In this document: positions 17,115 to 26,788 of the stretch, piece after piece | Layout of the letters: each line of letters begins with the position of its first letter | Numbering within the stretch: position 1 is the first letter of the stretch | Assembly: GCA_028728195.1 (NCBI GenBank) | Contig: JAQYUY010000091.1 | Coordinates: forward strand, 1 to 42,778 | Direction: 5' to 3' | Source: Endozoicomonas sp. (ex Botrylloides leachii) | GTDB taxonomy: Bacteria; Pseudomonadota; Gammaproteobacteria; Pseudomonadales; Endozoicomonadaceae | DNA: 42,778 nucleotides | The notes under the pieces: generated by a model | Database searches by the model: none | What the model was told of the DNA's origin: nothing | What the model saw: only the letters and a program-made list of their open reading frames with translations | Translations under genes and position numbers: made by a program

Positions 17115-19721
17115 ATGAAACAGCTTGAACTGAAACAATTAATAAACCGTTTATCAAGTGAATTGAGGCAAGCTTTAGAAGGAGCTGCATCCTTTTGTGT
17201 TAGGCGAGGGCATAAATCTATAGATATAGAGCATTGGTTATTTCAACTTTTTTCTGAACCAGGAAAAGATACAACACGTATTATAGTAAGCCAGAAACTT
17301 TCATCTACTAAAGTGATAGATAGTTTGGAGCATAGTCTAGATTTACTTGCATCAGGCTTTGAAGGAACGCCATCGCTATCTCATGAGACGGTAAGTTTAA
17401 TAGAAAGTGCTTGCCTAATTGCGACTGTTAATTTTAATCAAACAACTATCTCATCATACCATTTAATGCTAGCCCTATTAGACAAAAATGATGTTATGTT
17501 TACCCAGCATGATTTGGTTTCCCAGTTGCAAAAAATCTCTCTGGAATCACTTCAATCTTTGGCCGCAAAGACAGATGATAATAAATCTAGTGGAACTATC
17601 AATTCTGAAGAATTTTCTTCCACGGCACTTGAAAAATATACGTCAGATTTGACTTTGCGTGCAGGTAATAAAGAATTATCCACCGTTATTGGTCGAGATA
17701 AGGAAATTCGTCAAATGGTTGATATTTTATCTAGGCGGCGGCAAAACAATCCTATTCTAGTTGGTGATGCTGGTGTTGGAAAAACTGCAATTGTTGAAGG
17801 ACTAGCTCAATATATCAATGAGAAAGAGGTTCCTGAAAGCCTTTGGAATTTTCGTGTACTGAGTCTTGACCTTGGCTTGTTACAAGCAGGCGCTAGTATT
17901 AAAGGTGAATTTGAAAGTCGCTTGAAAGACCTTATTAATGAAGTAAAACAGTCGGAAACACCCATTATTTTATTTATTGATGAGGCGCATACACTGATTG
18001 GTGCAGGAGGTTCAGCTGGGCAAAATGATGCAGCTAACTTGTTAAAGCCCGCACTTGCACGAGGTGAGTTTTTAACTATTGCCGCTACTACATGGGCAGA
18101 GTATAAAAAATTCTTTGAAAAAGATGCAGCGCTAACTCGAAGATTCCAGCCTATAAGTGTGCAAGAGCCAGATGAGGTAACCGCTATACATATGGTTAGA
18201 GCTATGGTGCCCGTCTTAGAAAAACACCATTCTATTAGAATCCATGAAGATGCAGTGGTAAATGCCGTAACGCTTTCAATTCGATATTTAACTGAGCGTT
18301 TACTACCTGATAAAGCGATTAGTTTGCTGGATACGGCTTGTTCCAGAGTGAGTTTATCTCAAAAAAGTACACCCCAACAAATACAGGCATTAAAGAGAGA
18401 ACAACAATATTTAACAGCAGAACGCATCGGTTTAGTCAGAGATCAGGTAGTGTCTGTTATGGATCAAGAGCGGTTAGATTATATTGATACTGAATCTAAC
18501 CGAGTAAGTAGCGCGCTTAAAGAACTTGAAGAGCGCTGGCATAAAGAAAAATTATTGGTTAGCCAGATAGCAGAGCTAGAGCAAGAGCTTGATAAACAGT
18601 ATCTTGATAGTGCTGATATTGATTTAGCTAAAAAGGAAGACATATTACGCTTAGCCTCCTGCTTGAAGGAACTACAAAAAGAAGACCCGTTATTATTCTC
18701 TAGAGTCGATTCAGAAGCGGTTGCAGCAGTAGTATCAAGCTGGACGGGCATACCCGCTGGCAATATGATAATTGACGAAATAGAACAGTTACTTGATCTT
18801 GAAAATTTATTGCGGAAACGTGTTGTTGGGCAAGATCAAGCTATTAAAGAAATAAGCGACAGAATACGTATTGGAAGAACAGGATTATCTGATCCTGAAA
18901 AGCCAATAGGTGTTTTTTTGGCTTGCGGACCTTCCGGTGTTGGAAAAACTGAAACGGGTTTAGCTTTAGCTGACTTACTTTATGGAGGGAGAAGAAATCT
19001 AATTGTTATCAATATGACGGAGTTTAAAGAACAGCATAAAGTATCTGCCTTGCTAGGAGCTCCTGCTGGTTATGTTGGTTATGGTGAAGGAGGAGTATTA
19101 ACAGAAGCCGTTAGACGGCACCCTTACTCTGTATTAGTTCTTGATGAAATGGAAAAAGCACATCCTTCTGTTCATGATATTTTTTACCAAATATTTGACA
19201 AGGGAAGAATTAAAGATAGCGAAGGTAGAGAGGTTTCATTTCAACAAACTGTAATTATTATGACGTCTAATGCTGCGGACATAAAAATTTGCGATATAGT
19301 AAACAAATATAAAGAACAAAAAAATAGAATACCAAATGTAAAAGAAATAATTTCTACTATTAATGATGACCTTTTAAGGTTATTCAAACCCGCCTTTCTT
19401 GGCAGACTATCCATAGTTCCATATATTCCGTTAAATGATGAAGAATTATATATTATATGCCGGATGAAACTTAGTGAAGTAGAAGAAAATTTATATTCAA
19501 AATATAAGGCAAGTATGATCATTGATGATGCAGTTATTCATTATTTAGTTAACCGAAATAAATCACCTGAAACAGGTGCTCGATCTATTGATCAATTAAT
19601 TAATCGCAGACTGTCTTCAGCCCTTGCAAATGAATGCTTAACACGACTAGCGAAAGGTGAATTAATATATCATATTCATGTGGGTTTGGAGGATGATCGA
19701 TTGGTTTATAATATCGAATAA
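17115..19721 (+). CDS. clpV: type VI secretion ATPase TssH (ClpV)
   Basis: This 868-aa protein is a class II AAA+ disaggregase with two nucleotide-binding domains. An N-terminal Clp-like domain (residues 1 to about 160) is followed by NBD1 with Walker A GDAGVGKTA (near 217) and Walker B FIDEAHTLIGAGG. A middle coiled coil spans roughly 420-520. NBD2 has Walker A GPSGVGKTE (near 605) and Walker B VLDEMEKAHP. ClpV extracts contracted TssC from spent sheaths for recycling. Position after tssG and before vgrG, together with the N-terminal domain, separate it from the housekeeping ClpB. Confidence 0.95.
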   Translation: MKQLELKQLINRLSSELRQALEGAASFCVRRGHKSIDIEHWLFQLFSEPGKDTTRIIVSQKLSSTKVIDSLEHSLDLLASGFEGTPSLSHETVSLIESACLIATVNFNQTTISSYHLMLALLDKNDVMFTQHDLVSQLQKISLESLQSLAAKTDDNKSSGTINSEEFSSTALEKYTSDLTLRAGNKELSTVIGRDKEIRQMVDILSRRRQNNPILVGDAGVGKTAIVEGLAQYINEKEVPESLWNFRVLSLDLGLLQAGASIKGEFESRLKDLINEVKQSETPIILFIDEAHTLIGAGGSAGQNDAANLLKPALARGEFLTIAATTWAEYKKFFEKDAALTRRFQPISVQEPDEVTAIHMVRAMVPVLEKHHSIRIHEDAVVNAVTLSIRYLTERLLPDKAISLLDTACSRVSLSQKSTPQQIQALKREQQYLTAERIGLVRDQVVSVMDQERLDYIDTESNRVSSALKELEERWHKEKLLVSQIAELEQELDKQYLDSADIDLAKKEDILRLASCLKELQKEDPLLFSRVDSEAVAAVVSSWTGIPAGNMIIDEIEQLLDLENLLRKRVVGQDQAIKEISDRIRIGRTGLSDPEKPIGVFLACGPSGVGKTETGLALADLLYGGRRNLIVINMTEFKEQHKVSALLGAPAGYVGYGEGGVLTEAVRRHPYSVLVLDEMEKAHPSVHDIFYQIFDKGRIKDSEGREVSFQQTVIIMTSNAADIKICDIVNKYKEQKNRIPNVKEIISTINDDLLRLFKPAFLGRLSIVPYIPLNDEELYIICRMKLSEVEENLYSKYKASMIIDDAVIHYLVNRNKSPETGARSIDQLINRRLSSALANECLTRLAKGELIYHIHVGLEDDRLVYNIE

Positions 19722-19736
19722 GATAAGGATATTGAT

Positions 19737-21818
19737 ATGGGAATACCAACCAATCCAGAAAATCACTCATTAATTGTTCATGTAGAAACTGGTGATGTGT
19801 GGATCGTTACTAACTTTACTAGTACAGAGGGAATTGATCAGCTCTTTGAACACAAAGCCATAATTATTTCTAAACGGCTAGATCAAAAGTTGATGCTGGG
19901 AAAAAAAATGGCATTTGAATATCGACTAGATCTAGATAAAAGTAATAGTAAAAGTCGATTTTTTCATGGATTTTGTATTAGCATAAAATTGAAAGGAAAG
20001 GCGACAGATAAAAGCTATTTTTTCTATGAAGTATGTGCTGCACCATGGTGCTGGTTTTTAACATTGAATACCAATTGCTGTGTTTTTCAAAATAAAAAAA
20101 CAACCGAAATAATATCTACTTTATCTAGAAATCATGGTTTTAATTCAAACATTAATATTATTGCATCAGGTGATTCTCAACGAGAATATTGCGTTCAGTT
20201 TAATGAAAGTGATTGGGACTTCATTCAGCGGTTAATTCAGAATAAAGGGTGGTTTTTTTATTTTACCCAAGAGAAAAATAACCATAAGCTTATCATTATT
20301 GATAGTAATCAACACATTAAATCTTGTGGTGCAGAAGATGTACATTTTGATGGAAGAAATAATTTTTTAGCTGGAAAAATTTCTCAATGGGCTCATGGTT
20401 ATCATGCTCAAGTGGGTTCTATTGTAAGCGGTGATTATAATTATGAGCTTGCAAAACCTATTTTTTCCGATAAAGCACAAACGCAATATGCTCATGAGCA
20501 ATCCAAGCATATAGAAAAATTAATTTATCCTGGAGGGTTTGATAGCCATAATCAGGGAGAGAAAACATCTTCAAAAATAATGCAAGGTATTGACACAAAA
20601 TTTAGTCAAGTACAGGGCGCTAGTAATGTATTAAATTTTACTAGTGGTACTACGTTTAAACTTACGCACCACCCCATTCATAGTGAGCAGGGCACATGGC
20701 TATTGAGTGAGCTCAAGCATGAGATCATGCCAGTAGGTAATAGTTATTCTTATATGCCATATAAGAATGAATTCCTTTGCTCACCGATTAAGCCACCTTG
20801 GAAACCTCATAAGCTAATACCTAAACCTGTTATTTCCGGTGTTCAAAGTGCACAGGTTACAGGGACAGATAATGAAGAGATATACCAAGATAAGCACCAT
20901 AGAATTAAGCTTAAGTTTCATTGGGACAGACAGGGAAAAAATGATCAAAGTAGTTCCTGCTGGGTTAGAGTTGCACAGTCTATGGCTGGTGATGGGTTTG
21001 GTTGTCAGTTCACGCCACGGGTAGGAGATGAAGTGCTTGTATGCTTTCTTGATGGTGACCCCGATCGTCCGCTGGTTATAGGTTCTGTTTATAACGGTAA
21101 GCATCGTCAGCCCTATAAGAATAGTATGGAGCAAGGGATAAAACTTAAATCTCTGCCTGGTGCAGGTGCTGAGAACTATAGCGAAATGCGCTTTAACTGC
21201 AAAAAAGGTCAGGAATTACTAGCATTGCAAGCAGAAAAAGATATGTCTGTGTTAGTAAAAAATAATGCTGATAGCAAGGTTGTAGGAAATAATATAGTAG
21301 CTGTTGAGAAATCATCAGATAGAACGATTAAAGAAAATGATACTCATAAAGTTCAGGGGATGTTAACCGCAGAAGTCACTAAAGATATTTCAATAAAAAC
21401 GGATTCAAATTGTCAGTTACAAGTAAAAGGTAATATACAGCAGCATGCAGATGGTGATTATCACCTTAAAACAAAAAAAAACCAAATGCTTGAGGCGGTG
21501 AGTATTTCTGCAAAAGGGAGTAAGGGTATTGAGTTAACAGTAGGTAGTACAACTATTGAACTTTCATCAAGTACAGCGAAAATTTCTTGTGGTGCAAGCA
21601 GTATAGAATTATCTGCAAGCGGTATTAGTATTTCAGGAACTCAAATTAAATTAGAAGGCACAACGGTTAAGATAAAAGGCAATGCATCGACTGCTTTAGA
21701 AGCCGGCGGTCAATTAACAGCAAAAGGTACTATGGTTTCTGTCACAGGTACGGCCACTGCAAAATTAAGCGCCAGTGGTCTAGCGCAACTTTCAGGGGGT
21801 ATTGTAAAAATAAACTGA
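19737..21818 (+). CDS. vgrG: type VI secretion spike protein VgrG (TssI)
   Basis: This 693-aa protein is the trimeric spike. Residues 1 to about 370 form the gp27-like part, with FNESDWDFIQRLIQNKGWFFYF near 160. About 380-460 is the gp5 OB fold, with RIKLKFHWDRQG, CWVRVAQSMAGDGFG, TPRVGDEVLVCFLDGDPDRP and IGSVYNGKHRQPY. The rest is a beta-prism needle with repeated S/T/I-rich strands (TIELSSSTAKIS, SIELSASGISIS, QIKLEGTTVKIKG). It ends at the needle with no extra C-terminal toxin domain, so it is a structural spike. AAGGAT precedes the ATG by eight bases. Confidence 0.95.
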   Translation: MGIPTNPENHSLIVHVETGDVWIVTNFTSTEGIDQLFEHKAIIISKRLDQKLMLGKKMAFEYRLDLDKSNSKSRFFHGFCISIKLKGKATDKSYFFYEVCAAPWCWFLTLNTNCCVFQNKKTTEIISTLSRNHGFNSNINIIASGDSQREYCVQFNESDWDFIQRLIQNKGWFFYFTQEKNNHKLIIIDSNQHIKSCGAEDVHFDGRNNFLAGKISQWAHGYHAQVGSIVSGDYNYELAKPIFSDKAQTQYAHEQSKHIEKLIYPGGFDSHNQGEKTSSKIMQGIDTKFSQVQGASNVLNFTSGTTFKLTHHPIHSEQGTWLLSELKHEIMPVGNSYSYMPYKNEFLCSPIKPPWKPHKLIPKPVISGVQSAQVTGTDNEEIYQDKHHRIKLKFHWDRQGKNDQSSSCWVRVAQSMAGDGFGCQFTPRVGDEVLVCFLDGDPDRPLVIGSVYNGKHRQPYKNSMEQGIKLKSLPGAGAENYSEMRFNCKKGQELLALQAEKDMSVLVKNNADSKVVGNNIVAVEKSSDRTIKENDTHKVQGMLTAEVTKDISIKTDSNCQLQVKGNIQQHADGDYHLKTKKNQMLEAVSISAKGSKGIELTVGSTTIELSSSTAKISCGASSIELSASGISISGTQIKLEGTTVKIKGNASTALEAGGQLTAKGTMVSVTGTATAKLSASGLAQLSGGIVKIN

Positions 21819-21821
21819 GTT

Positions 21822-22400
21822 ATGTTAATTAAAACACCATATCTGAAGAAAATACCGCAGCTAAGAGCAATAGATATATTGTCTCGTTACCAAAAAGAGT
21901 CTTCGTTTAAAAAAACGGTAGAGCCTAATATAACCCCCGTGCAATTTATAAATAAAATTTATGATAATAAACAGTGGCAAGATGTTGTTGAATTTCTTTG
22001 CTATGGTTTATTTGCAAAAGAAGCTATTTGGTGGGGCTATCAATGTATATTAATAACAGAAAGTATCTATCCTGAAGAACAAAGTCGTGCGCTAAAAGTG
22101 GTGCATAAATGGTTGCTTGATGATTCAGAATCTTGCCGGCGTCTGGCGGAAGTTGAGCTTGAAAAGACGGGGCTTGATCATGCCTATGGTTGGCTTTTGC
22201 AAGCAGTATTTTGGAGTGGAGGTAGTCTGACGCCTATTAATCAAATGGAGAGTTTACCCCCACCTTATTTATATAGCTCTGCTGTTGCAGGGGCTATTTG
22301 TCTTGCCGCTATGCTACCTGATGAAAATGAAGTAGCTCAACGGTATGAAAAATTTATAAATCTAGGTATTAACATAGCTGCCTGTAGCAGCGGGAGTTGA
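21822..22400 (+). CDS. T6SS-associated protein, DUF6931-like
   Basis: This 192-aa soluble protein sits between vgrG and the PAAR gene. It resembles the small DUF6931-type proteins encoded in this position in other T6SS clusters: a segment pairing damage to a cell (KQWQDVVEFLCYGLFAKEAIWWG), a helical middle, then LLQAVFWSGGSLTPI and PPPYLYSSAVAGAICLAA. I make the family call from memory of that pattern. The function is unknown; adaptor or chaperone for spike loading, or an effector, are possible readings. It begins 3 bases after the vgrG stop and ends 4 bases before PAAR, so the three genes are surely co-expressed. Confidence 0.65.
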   Translation: MLIKTPYLKKIPQLRAIDILSRYQKESSFKKTVEPNITPVQFINKIYDNKQWQDVVEFLCYGLFAKEAIWWGYQCILITESIYPEEQSRALKVVHKWLLDDSESCRRLAEVELEKTGLDHAYGWLLQAVFWSGGSLTPINQMESLPPPYLYSSAVAGAICLAAMLPDENEVAQRYEKFINLGINIAACSSGS

Positions 22401-22404
22401 TTTT

Positions 22405-22701
22405 ATGCCCCCAGCAGCAAGAGCCGGTGATATGCATGTATGCCCTATGCAAACACCCAGTATACCGCCTATTCCACATGTAGGTGGCCCAGTACTACCC
22501 TTGCCATGTACTGTGTTAGTTTGTGGAATGCCGGCTGCTACTTTAGGGCAAATGTGTTTATGTGTTGGTCCACCTGATGCGATAGTTGCAGGTAGCTTTA
22601 CGGTATTAATTAATAATCGACCGGCAGCAAGAATGGGTGACTCAACGGCGCATGGCGGTACCATTGTCGTAGGTGCGCCCACTGTTTTAATAGGGCCTTG
22701 A
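22405..22701 (+). CDS. PAAR-domain spike tip protein
   Basis: This 98-aa protein is a stand-alone PAAR protein. MPPAARAGDMHVCPM opens the domain, PIPHVGGPV and MPAATLGQMCLCVGPPDAI follow, and INNRPAARMGDSTAHGGTIV carries the second repeat. The His and Cys residues (H11, C13, the CLC pair and the H of AHGG) are placed to bind the zinc that folds the cone. PAAR proteins cap VgrG and sharpen the tip. No toxin domain is fused to it. GGGAG lies upstream of the ATG. It is the last gene of the cluster. Confidence 0.93.
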   Translation: MPPAARAGDMHVCPMQTPSIPPIPHVGGPVLPLPCTVLVCGMPAATLGQMCLCVGPPDAIVAGSFTVLINNRPAARMGDSTAHGGTIVVGAPTVLIGP

Positions 22702-22789
22702 AAGTTGAATTTATATACCCACTGTCTTTCAAATCACTACTTTTTCTGCCTATACGCGCTCAGCCAGATTCCAGAACAGGGCAGAATAG

Positions 22790-22832
22790 CGAGTAATAAA
22801 ATAGCTATTGCGAGAAGCTCCAACGCAATAGC
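22790..22832 (-). terminator. terminator downstream of pepN
   Basis: GCTATTGCG (22804-22812) and CGCAATAGC (22824-22832) form a perfect 9-bp stem with an 11-base loop. On the minus strand TATTTTATTA follows. It lies 24 bases beyond the pepN stop and separates it from the convergent T6SS cluster. Confidence 0.65.
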
Positions 22833-22855
22833 GTAGTTGGAAAAGATGATTAGTA

Positions 22856-25486
22856 TCACATGCTTTTAGTAAGCACTTCAAATACATCAGTGGATAAGTC
22901 AGGCGTTTTTCGAATCATCTCTAATGCGATTTTCATCTGTTCCTGACAAATAGGTTCAAATTTTTTCCAGCGAGTCAATGGCTGCATTAGGCGTGATGCT
23001 AATTGCGGATTTTTACGATCATATTCAATAATCAGACCCGCTAAAAAGTGGTAACCACTGCCATCATTTTTATGAAATTGCACCATATTTTGAGTAAATG
23101 AGCCAACTAAGGAACGCGCCTTATTAGGGCTAGTTGCATCAAATTTTTCATGTTGCATCAATGTTTTAATATGTTCTAAAGTGCCCATTTTAGCGCTGGA
23201 AGCCTGCACACTGAACCACTGATCCATGCTATTAGCATCGTTTTGGTAGTGTTGCTGAAAGTCCATCAATCGACGCTGAATCAGTTCAGGCTGCTGATAT
23301 ACAGCATTAACAATGCAGGACAAGGCGCTGAGGCGATCAGTCATATTAGTAGATTTCTGATATTGCCCATCGGCTAGCTCGAGGTACTGTAGATTCTCTA
23401 ATACGATCAGATAGCTCAAACATGTATTTTTCAGTTTGCGCTCGGCAATATCGTTTGCTTGAGGCTTATAGGCTTTTTCTTGGCTTAGTTCAGTCCATAG
23501 GCTAAGCAACTTGGTTTGATGCGCTCTAGCAATAGCTTGTCTTAACTTTTGGCGTACATCATGAATAAGCTCAGGATGAATGACATTACTTTGTGCTGCA
23601 ATAGCAGCTGTTGATGGAAGACTCAACATTTCTGCTTTAACAGCCATATCTAATGATTCATCAGTAATGATTTTGCCAAATGCACTAATAAGTAAGGGGT
23701 CAAGTTCTTTGGGTTGACTATTTTTATAAGATTCCACTAACCCATTGACTTCATTCATAAATAAACGTTGCATTGCATCCCAACGATTGAAACTATCAGT
23801 ATCATGCTGCATTAAGAAGACCATATCTTCTCGACTGTAATCGTAGTTTAAATGCACCGGCGCAGAAAAACCTCGCAAAATAGATGGTAACGGCTTAGCT
23901 GCTATACCTTCAAATATGAACGTCTCTTTTGCTTTTTTAAGCTCTAAAATTATTTCAGTCTCATTCTGCGGGTTAAGAGATAAAGGCTGACCTGTTTGAT
24001 CTAATAAACTTAAGCGAACCGGTATATGAAAAGGTTCTTTGGTTGTTTGGTCCGGCGTTGGCGGGCAATTTTGTTCAATGGTTAATTCATATTGACTGGA
24101 TGTTAGATCAAAGTGATCAGTTACATTTAGCACTGGTGTTCCTGCTTGATCATACCACCTTCTAAATTGCGTTAAATCATAGCCGCTAGCATCTTCCATA
24201 GCTTTGATGAAGTCCTCGCAGGTAACGGCTTGACCATCATGCCTATCAAAGTAAAGATCAGAACCTTTGCGGAAGTTTTCAGCGCCTAAAAGAGTGTGAA
24301 TCATTCTAACAACTTCAGCACCTTTTTCATAAATAGTAACGGTATAGAAGTTAGAAATTTCAATAAAAGACTTTGGTCGTATTGGATGCGCCATAGGGCC
24401 TGCATCTTCAGCAAACTGTGCTGTGCGAAGAACAGTTGCGTCTTCAATCCGCTTTACGCCCCGTGAGTTCATATCTGCGGAGAACTCACTATCCCTGAAG
24501 ACGGTAAACCCTTCTTTTAGGCTTAGTTGAAACCAATCACGGCATGTGACCCGATTACCAGACCAATTATGAAAATATTCATGTGCGACAACTCCTTCAA
24601 CACGCTGATACCGATTATCTGTAGCGGTTTCTGGGCTGGCTAACACACAGGAAGAATTAAAGATATTCAATCCCTTATTTTCCATAGCACCCATATTAAA
24701 GTGGTCAACTGCCACAATCATGAAAATATCTAGGTCATATTCTCGGCCGTATACCTCTTCATCCCACTTCATAGCTTTTTTTAGCGATGCCATGGCATGG
24801 TCGCACTTATCAATATTATGGGCTTCAGTAAAAATTTTCAGCTCGACCTTGCGACCACTCATAGTGACAAAATGGTCTTGGTTATATTGTAAGTCACCTG
24901 CGACCAGAGCAAACAGGTAGCTGGGCTTTTTAAAAGGGTCAACCCATTTAACCCAATGTCGATTATCGCTTAAGTCACCGCGTTCAATATCATTACCATT
25001 AGCCAGCAGTATCGGGTATCGTGTTTTATCTGCAATAATCTTGGTGGAAAATACCGACATCACATCAGGTCTGTCTAAGTAATAGCTAATTTTTCTAAAC
25101 CCTTCTGCTTCACACTGAGTGCAAAACATGCCATTGGACTTATACAGTCCTTCCAGTGATGTGTTCTCTTGTGGTTTGATGCGATTTTTTATTTCTACTG
25201 TAAATGAACTGCACTCAATAGACAGTATTAATTTATCCTTGTTAATTTGATACTCAGAGGCATCCAACTGTCGACCATCAAGGCTAATAGAAATGAGTTC
25301 AATATCTATGCCTAGTAGTGTCAGTTTTGGCAATCCTTGAGTATGCTCATTTTTGTGCATATGAAGCTTGGCTGTCACTAATGTCTCATCTTCATAAAGT
25401 TCAAACGTTAGCTCAGTTTTGTCTATCCAGTACTCCGGCGCTTGGTAGTCTTTAAGGAAAATAGGCTTAGGTTGAGACTCTTTCAT
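22856..25486 (-). CDS. pepN: aminopeptidase N (M1 zinc metallopeptidase)
   Basis: This 876-aa protein matches PepN in length (E. coli 870). It carries the substrate-binding GAMENKGLN near residue 272 and the zinc motif VAHEYFHNWSGNR near 300, with the second zinc glutamate in LSLKEGFTVFRD. The HEXXH histidines, catalytic glutamate and downstream glutamate are all present. The C-terminal PepN-type helical domain is intact. It is the main cytoplasmic aminopeptidase, removing N-terminal residues from peptides. It heads toward the T6SS cluster and is followed by a terminator. AGCAGG precedes the ATG by eight bases. Confidence 0.97.
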   Translation of the reverse strand: MKESQPKPIFLKDYQAPEYWIDKTELTFELYEDETLVTAKLHMHKNEHTQGLPKLTLLGIDIELISISLDGRQLDASEYQINKDKLILSIECSSFTVEIKNRIKPQENTSLEGLYKSNGMFCTQCEAEGFRKISYYLDRPDVMSVFSTKIIADKTRYPILLANGNDIERGDLSDNRHWVKWVDPFKKPSYLFALVAGDLQYNQDHFVTMSGRKVELKIFTEAHNIDKCDHAMASLKKAMKWDEEVYGREYDLDIFMIVAVDHFNMGAMENKGLNIFNSSCVLASPETATDNRYQRVEGVVAHEYFHNWSGNRVTCRDWFQLSLKEGFTVFRDSEFSADMNSRGVKRIEDATVLRTAQFAEDAGPMAHPIRPKSFIEISNFYTVTIYEKGAEVVRMIHTLLGAENFRKGSDLYFDRHDGQAVTCEDFIKAMEDASGYDLTQFRRWYDQAGTPVLNVTDHFDLTSSQYELTIEQNCPPTPDQTTKEPFHIPVRLSLLDQTGQPLSLNPQNETEIILELKKAKETFIFEGIAAKPLPSILRGFSAPVHLNYDYSREDMVFLMQHDTDSFNRWDAMQRLFMNEVNGLVESYKNSQPKELDPLLISAFGKIITDESLDMAVKAEMLSLPSTAAIAAQSNVIHPELIHDVRQKLRQAIARAHQTKLLSLWTELSQEKAYKPQANDIAERKLKNTCLSYLIVLENLQYLELADGQYQKSTNMTDRLSALSCIVNAVYQQPELIQRRLMDFQQHYQNDANSMDQWFSVQASSAKMGTLEHIKTLMQHEKFDATSPNKARSLVGSFTQNMVQFHKNDGSGYHFLAGLIIEYDRKNPQLASRLMQPLTRWKKFEPICQEQMKIALEMIRKTPDLSTDVFEVLTKSM

Positions 25487-25547
25487 AATTATGCCTGCTT
25501 ATTTATCGTATTATTTAATGCACATAGGCGCAGTTAAGTTATGTTAT

Positions 25548-26399
25548 TTAATGGACAGAAACTCTGATTTGATAAGCCGTGTGCTTACGTATATTCAGTA
25601 CGCCTGAATCTAAAATAAGGTATTGTCCTTTGATGCCAAGCAGTACGCCATCAATCATCGGTGTTTTATCAAAAGATTGGGATATTACTTTAGTAGGGTA
25701 TTGTTTTACTGGGTATTCAAATGACCATTCATCCATATCAATGATAGGTTGAATTGCATTCAAACCAAACTGGGCTTGTAATGCCTCAATCGGGGTCTGA
25801 TTGGTATCAAGCAATTCTTTTGCCTTTTGCTTGAGGTTGATGCGTTCAACAGAACCTTTGAGCATAGTTCGCCAGTTAGTACGGTCGGAAACGCAGCCCT
25901 TAAATAGTATTTCTAGCAAACCCGACTGATAACGGGTTGCCACTTTAAAAATAGGCAATGCTTGTATAGCCCCCTGGTCAATCCAGCGCACTGGCATTTG
26001 ACTGGCACGGGTAATGCCTACTTTAAGTCCGGATGAATTTGCTAGATAGACGATATGATCGACCATACAAAACTGTTCGCCCCACTGTTCATCTCGGCAA
26101 GTACCCTGATCATAATGGCACTTTTCTGGACTCAAAATACATATATCACACTGAGGCAACTTGCGAAAACAGGGGTAACAAAAGCCTTGGTTAAAGCTTT
26201 TTTTGGTTCGACGACCACAATGTCTACAATTGATAACGCCTAAGTATTCTAGTGTGATTTTTTGTCCTAGCAGCTTATTCAGTGATAACTTTTGATCGCC
26301 AACAACCAAATTGTAGTCAATAGGATTATTGAATGCGATCGACATTTTACTTAGGCTACCGGATAATATTTTTTTTTTGGCTGGATCAATCGCTGACAC
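25548..26399 (-). CDS. DUF2797 family protein
   Basis: This 283-aa soluble protein belongs to the DUF2797 family, commonly next to pepN in Pseudomonas-like genomes. It carries a cysteine-rich segment (CRHCGRR, QGFCYPCFRKLPQCDIC, PEKCHYDQGTC) between about residues 58 and 100 that probably binds zinc, followed by HIVYLANSSGLKVGITR, a GIY-YIG-nuclease-like stretch. The function is unknown. Start is GTG at 26399 with GAGGGG five bases upstream. It is 61 bases upstream of pepN and on the same strand, so it may share its transcript. Confidence 0.85.
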   Translation of the reverse strand: MSAIDPAKKKILSGSLSKMSIAFNNPIDYNLVVGDQKLSLNKLLGQKITLEYLGVINCRHCGRRTKKSFNQGFCYPCFRKLPQCDICILSPEKCHYDQGTCRDEQWGEQFCMVDHIVYLANSSGLKVGITRASQMPVRWIDQGAIQALPIFKVATRYQSGLLEILFKGCVSDRTNWRTMLKGSVERINLKQKAKELLDTNQTPIEALQAQFGLNAIQPIIDMDEWSFEYPVKQYPTKVISQSFDKTPMIDGVLLGIKGQYLILDSGVLNIRKHTAYQIRVSVH

Positions 26400-26418
26400 A
26401 CGAACCCCTCATTATATC

Positions 26419-26673
26419 TTAAACCGGATAAATAGTGTCTGGTGTGGATGCATGTTGCTTGGAAGACTTACTGCCACACTGCTGAGGAATATAGCCCATG
26501 CGCTTAGTCACAGGTATATGGTCATGCTCGTAAATAATAAGCGCCTCAAGCACAATTTCTTTTTGCTCTGGCATTAGATCCCGTCCATCAGGCCATTTAC
26601 TCAACTCCAGAGATTGGCGTAAAGCATAATAAAGATTCGGGGTTAACTGGCTCAAGACTTGTTTAATATTCAT
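26419..26673 (-). CDS. yeaC: DUF1315 family protein (YeaC-like)
   Basis: This 84-aa protein matches the small DUF1315/YeaC family: MNIKQVLSQLTPNLYYALRQ, then ELSKWPDGRDLMPEQKE and VTKRMGYIP near the end. It has no known function. The ATG at 26673 is preferred because AAGGAAG lies about nine bases upstream; an upstream TTG would lengthen it by eight residues. It ends 19 bases before the DUF2797 gene on the same strand. Confidence 0.85.
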   Translation of the reverse strand: MNIKQVLSQLTPNLYYALRQSLELSKWPDGRDLMPEQKEIVLEALIIYEHDHIPVTKRMGYIPQQCGSKSSKQHASTPDTIYPV

Positions 26674-26788
26674 TGCATTGTTCTTCCTTAAGATCAATAA
26701 GCTACTGATACTCCTTGCCTAAAGGGGATGGGTATACACGGCTATATCAACTAAGAGAGACCCTTAATACAGCAAAACAACTGGCTGA

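Noticed and set aside
22698..22732. TTGAAAG/CTTTCAA stem as terminator of the T6SS cluster
   Set aside because: Seven weak pairs with a 21-base loop overlapping the stop codon; T-run too far away.
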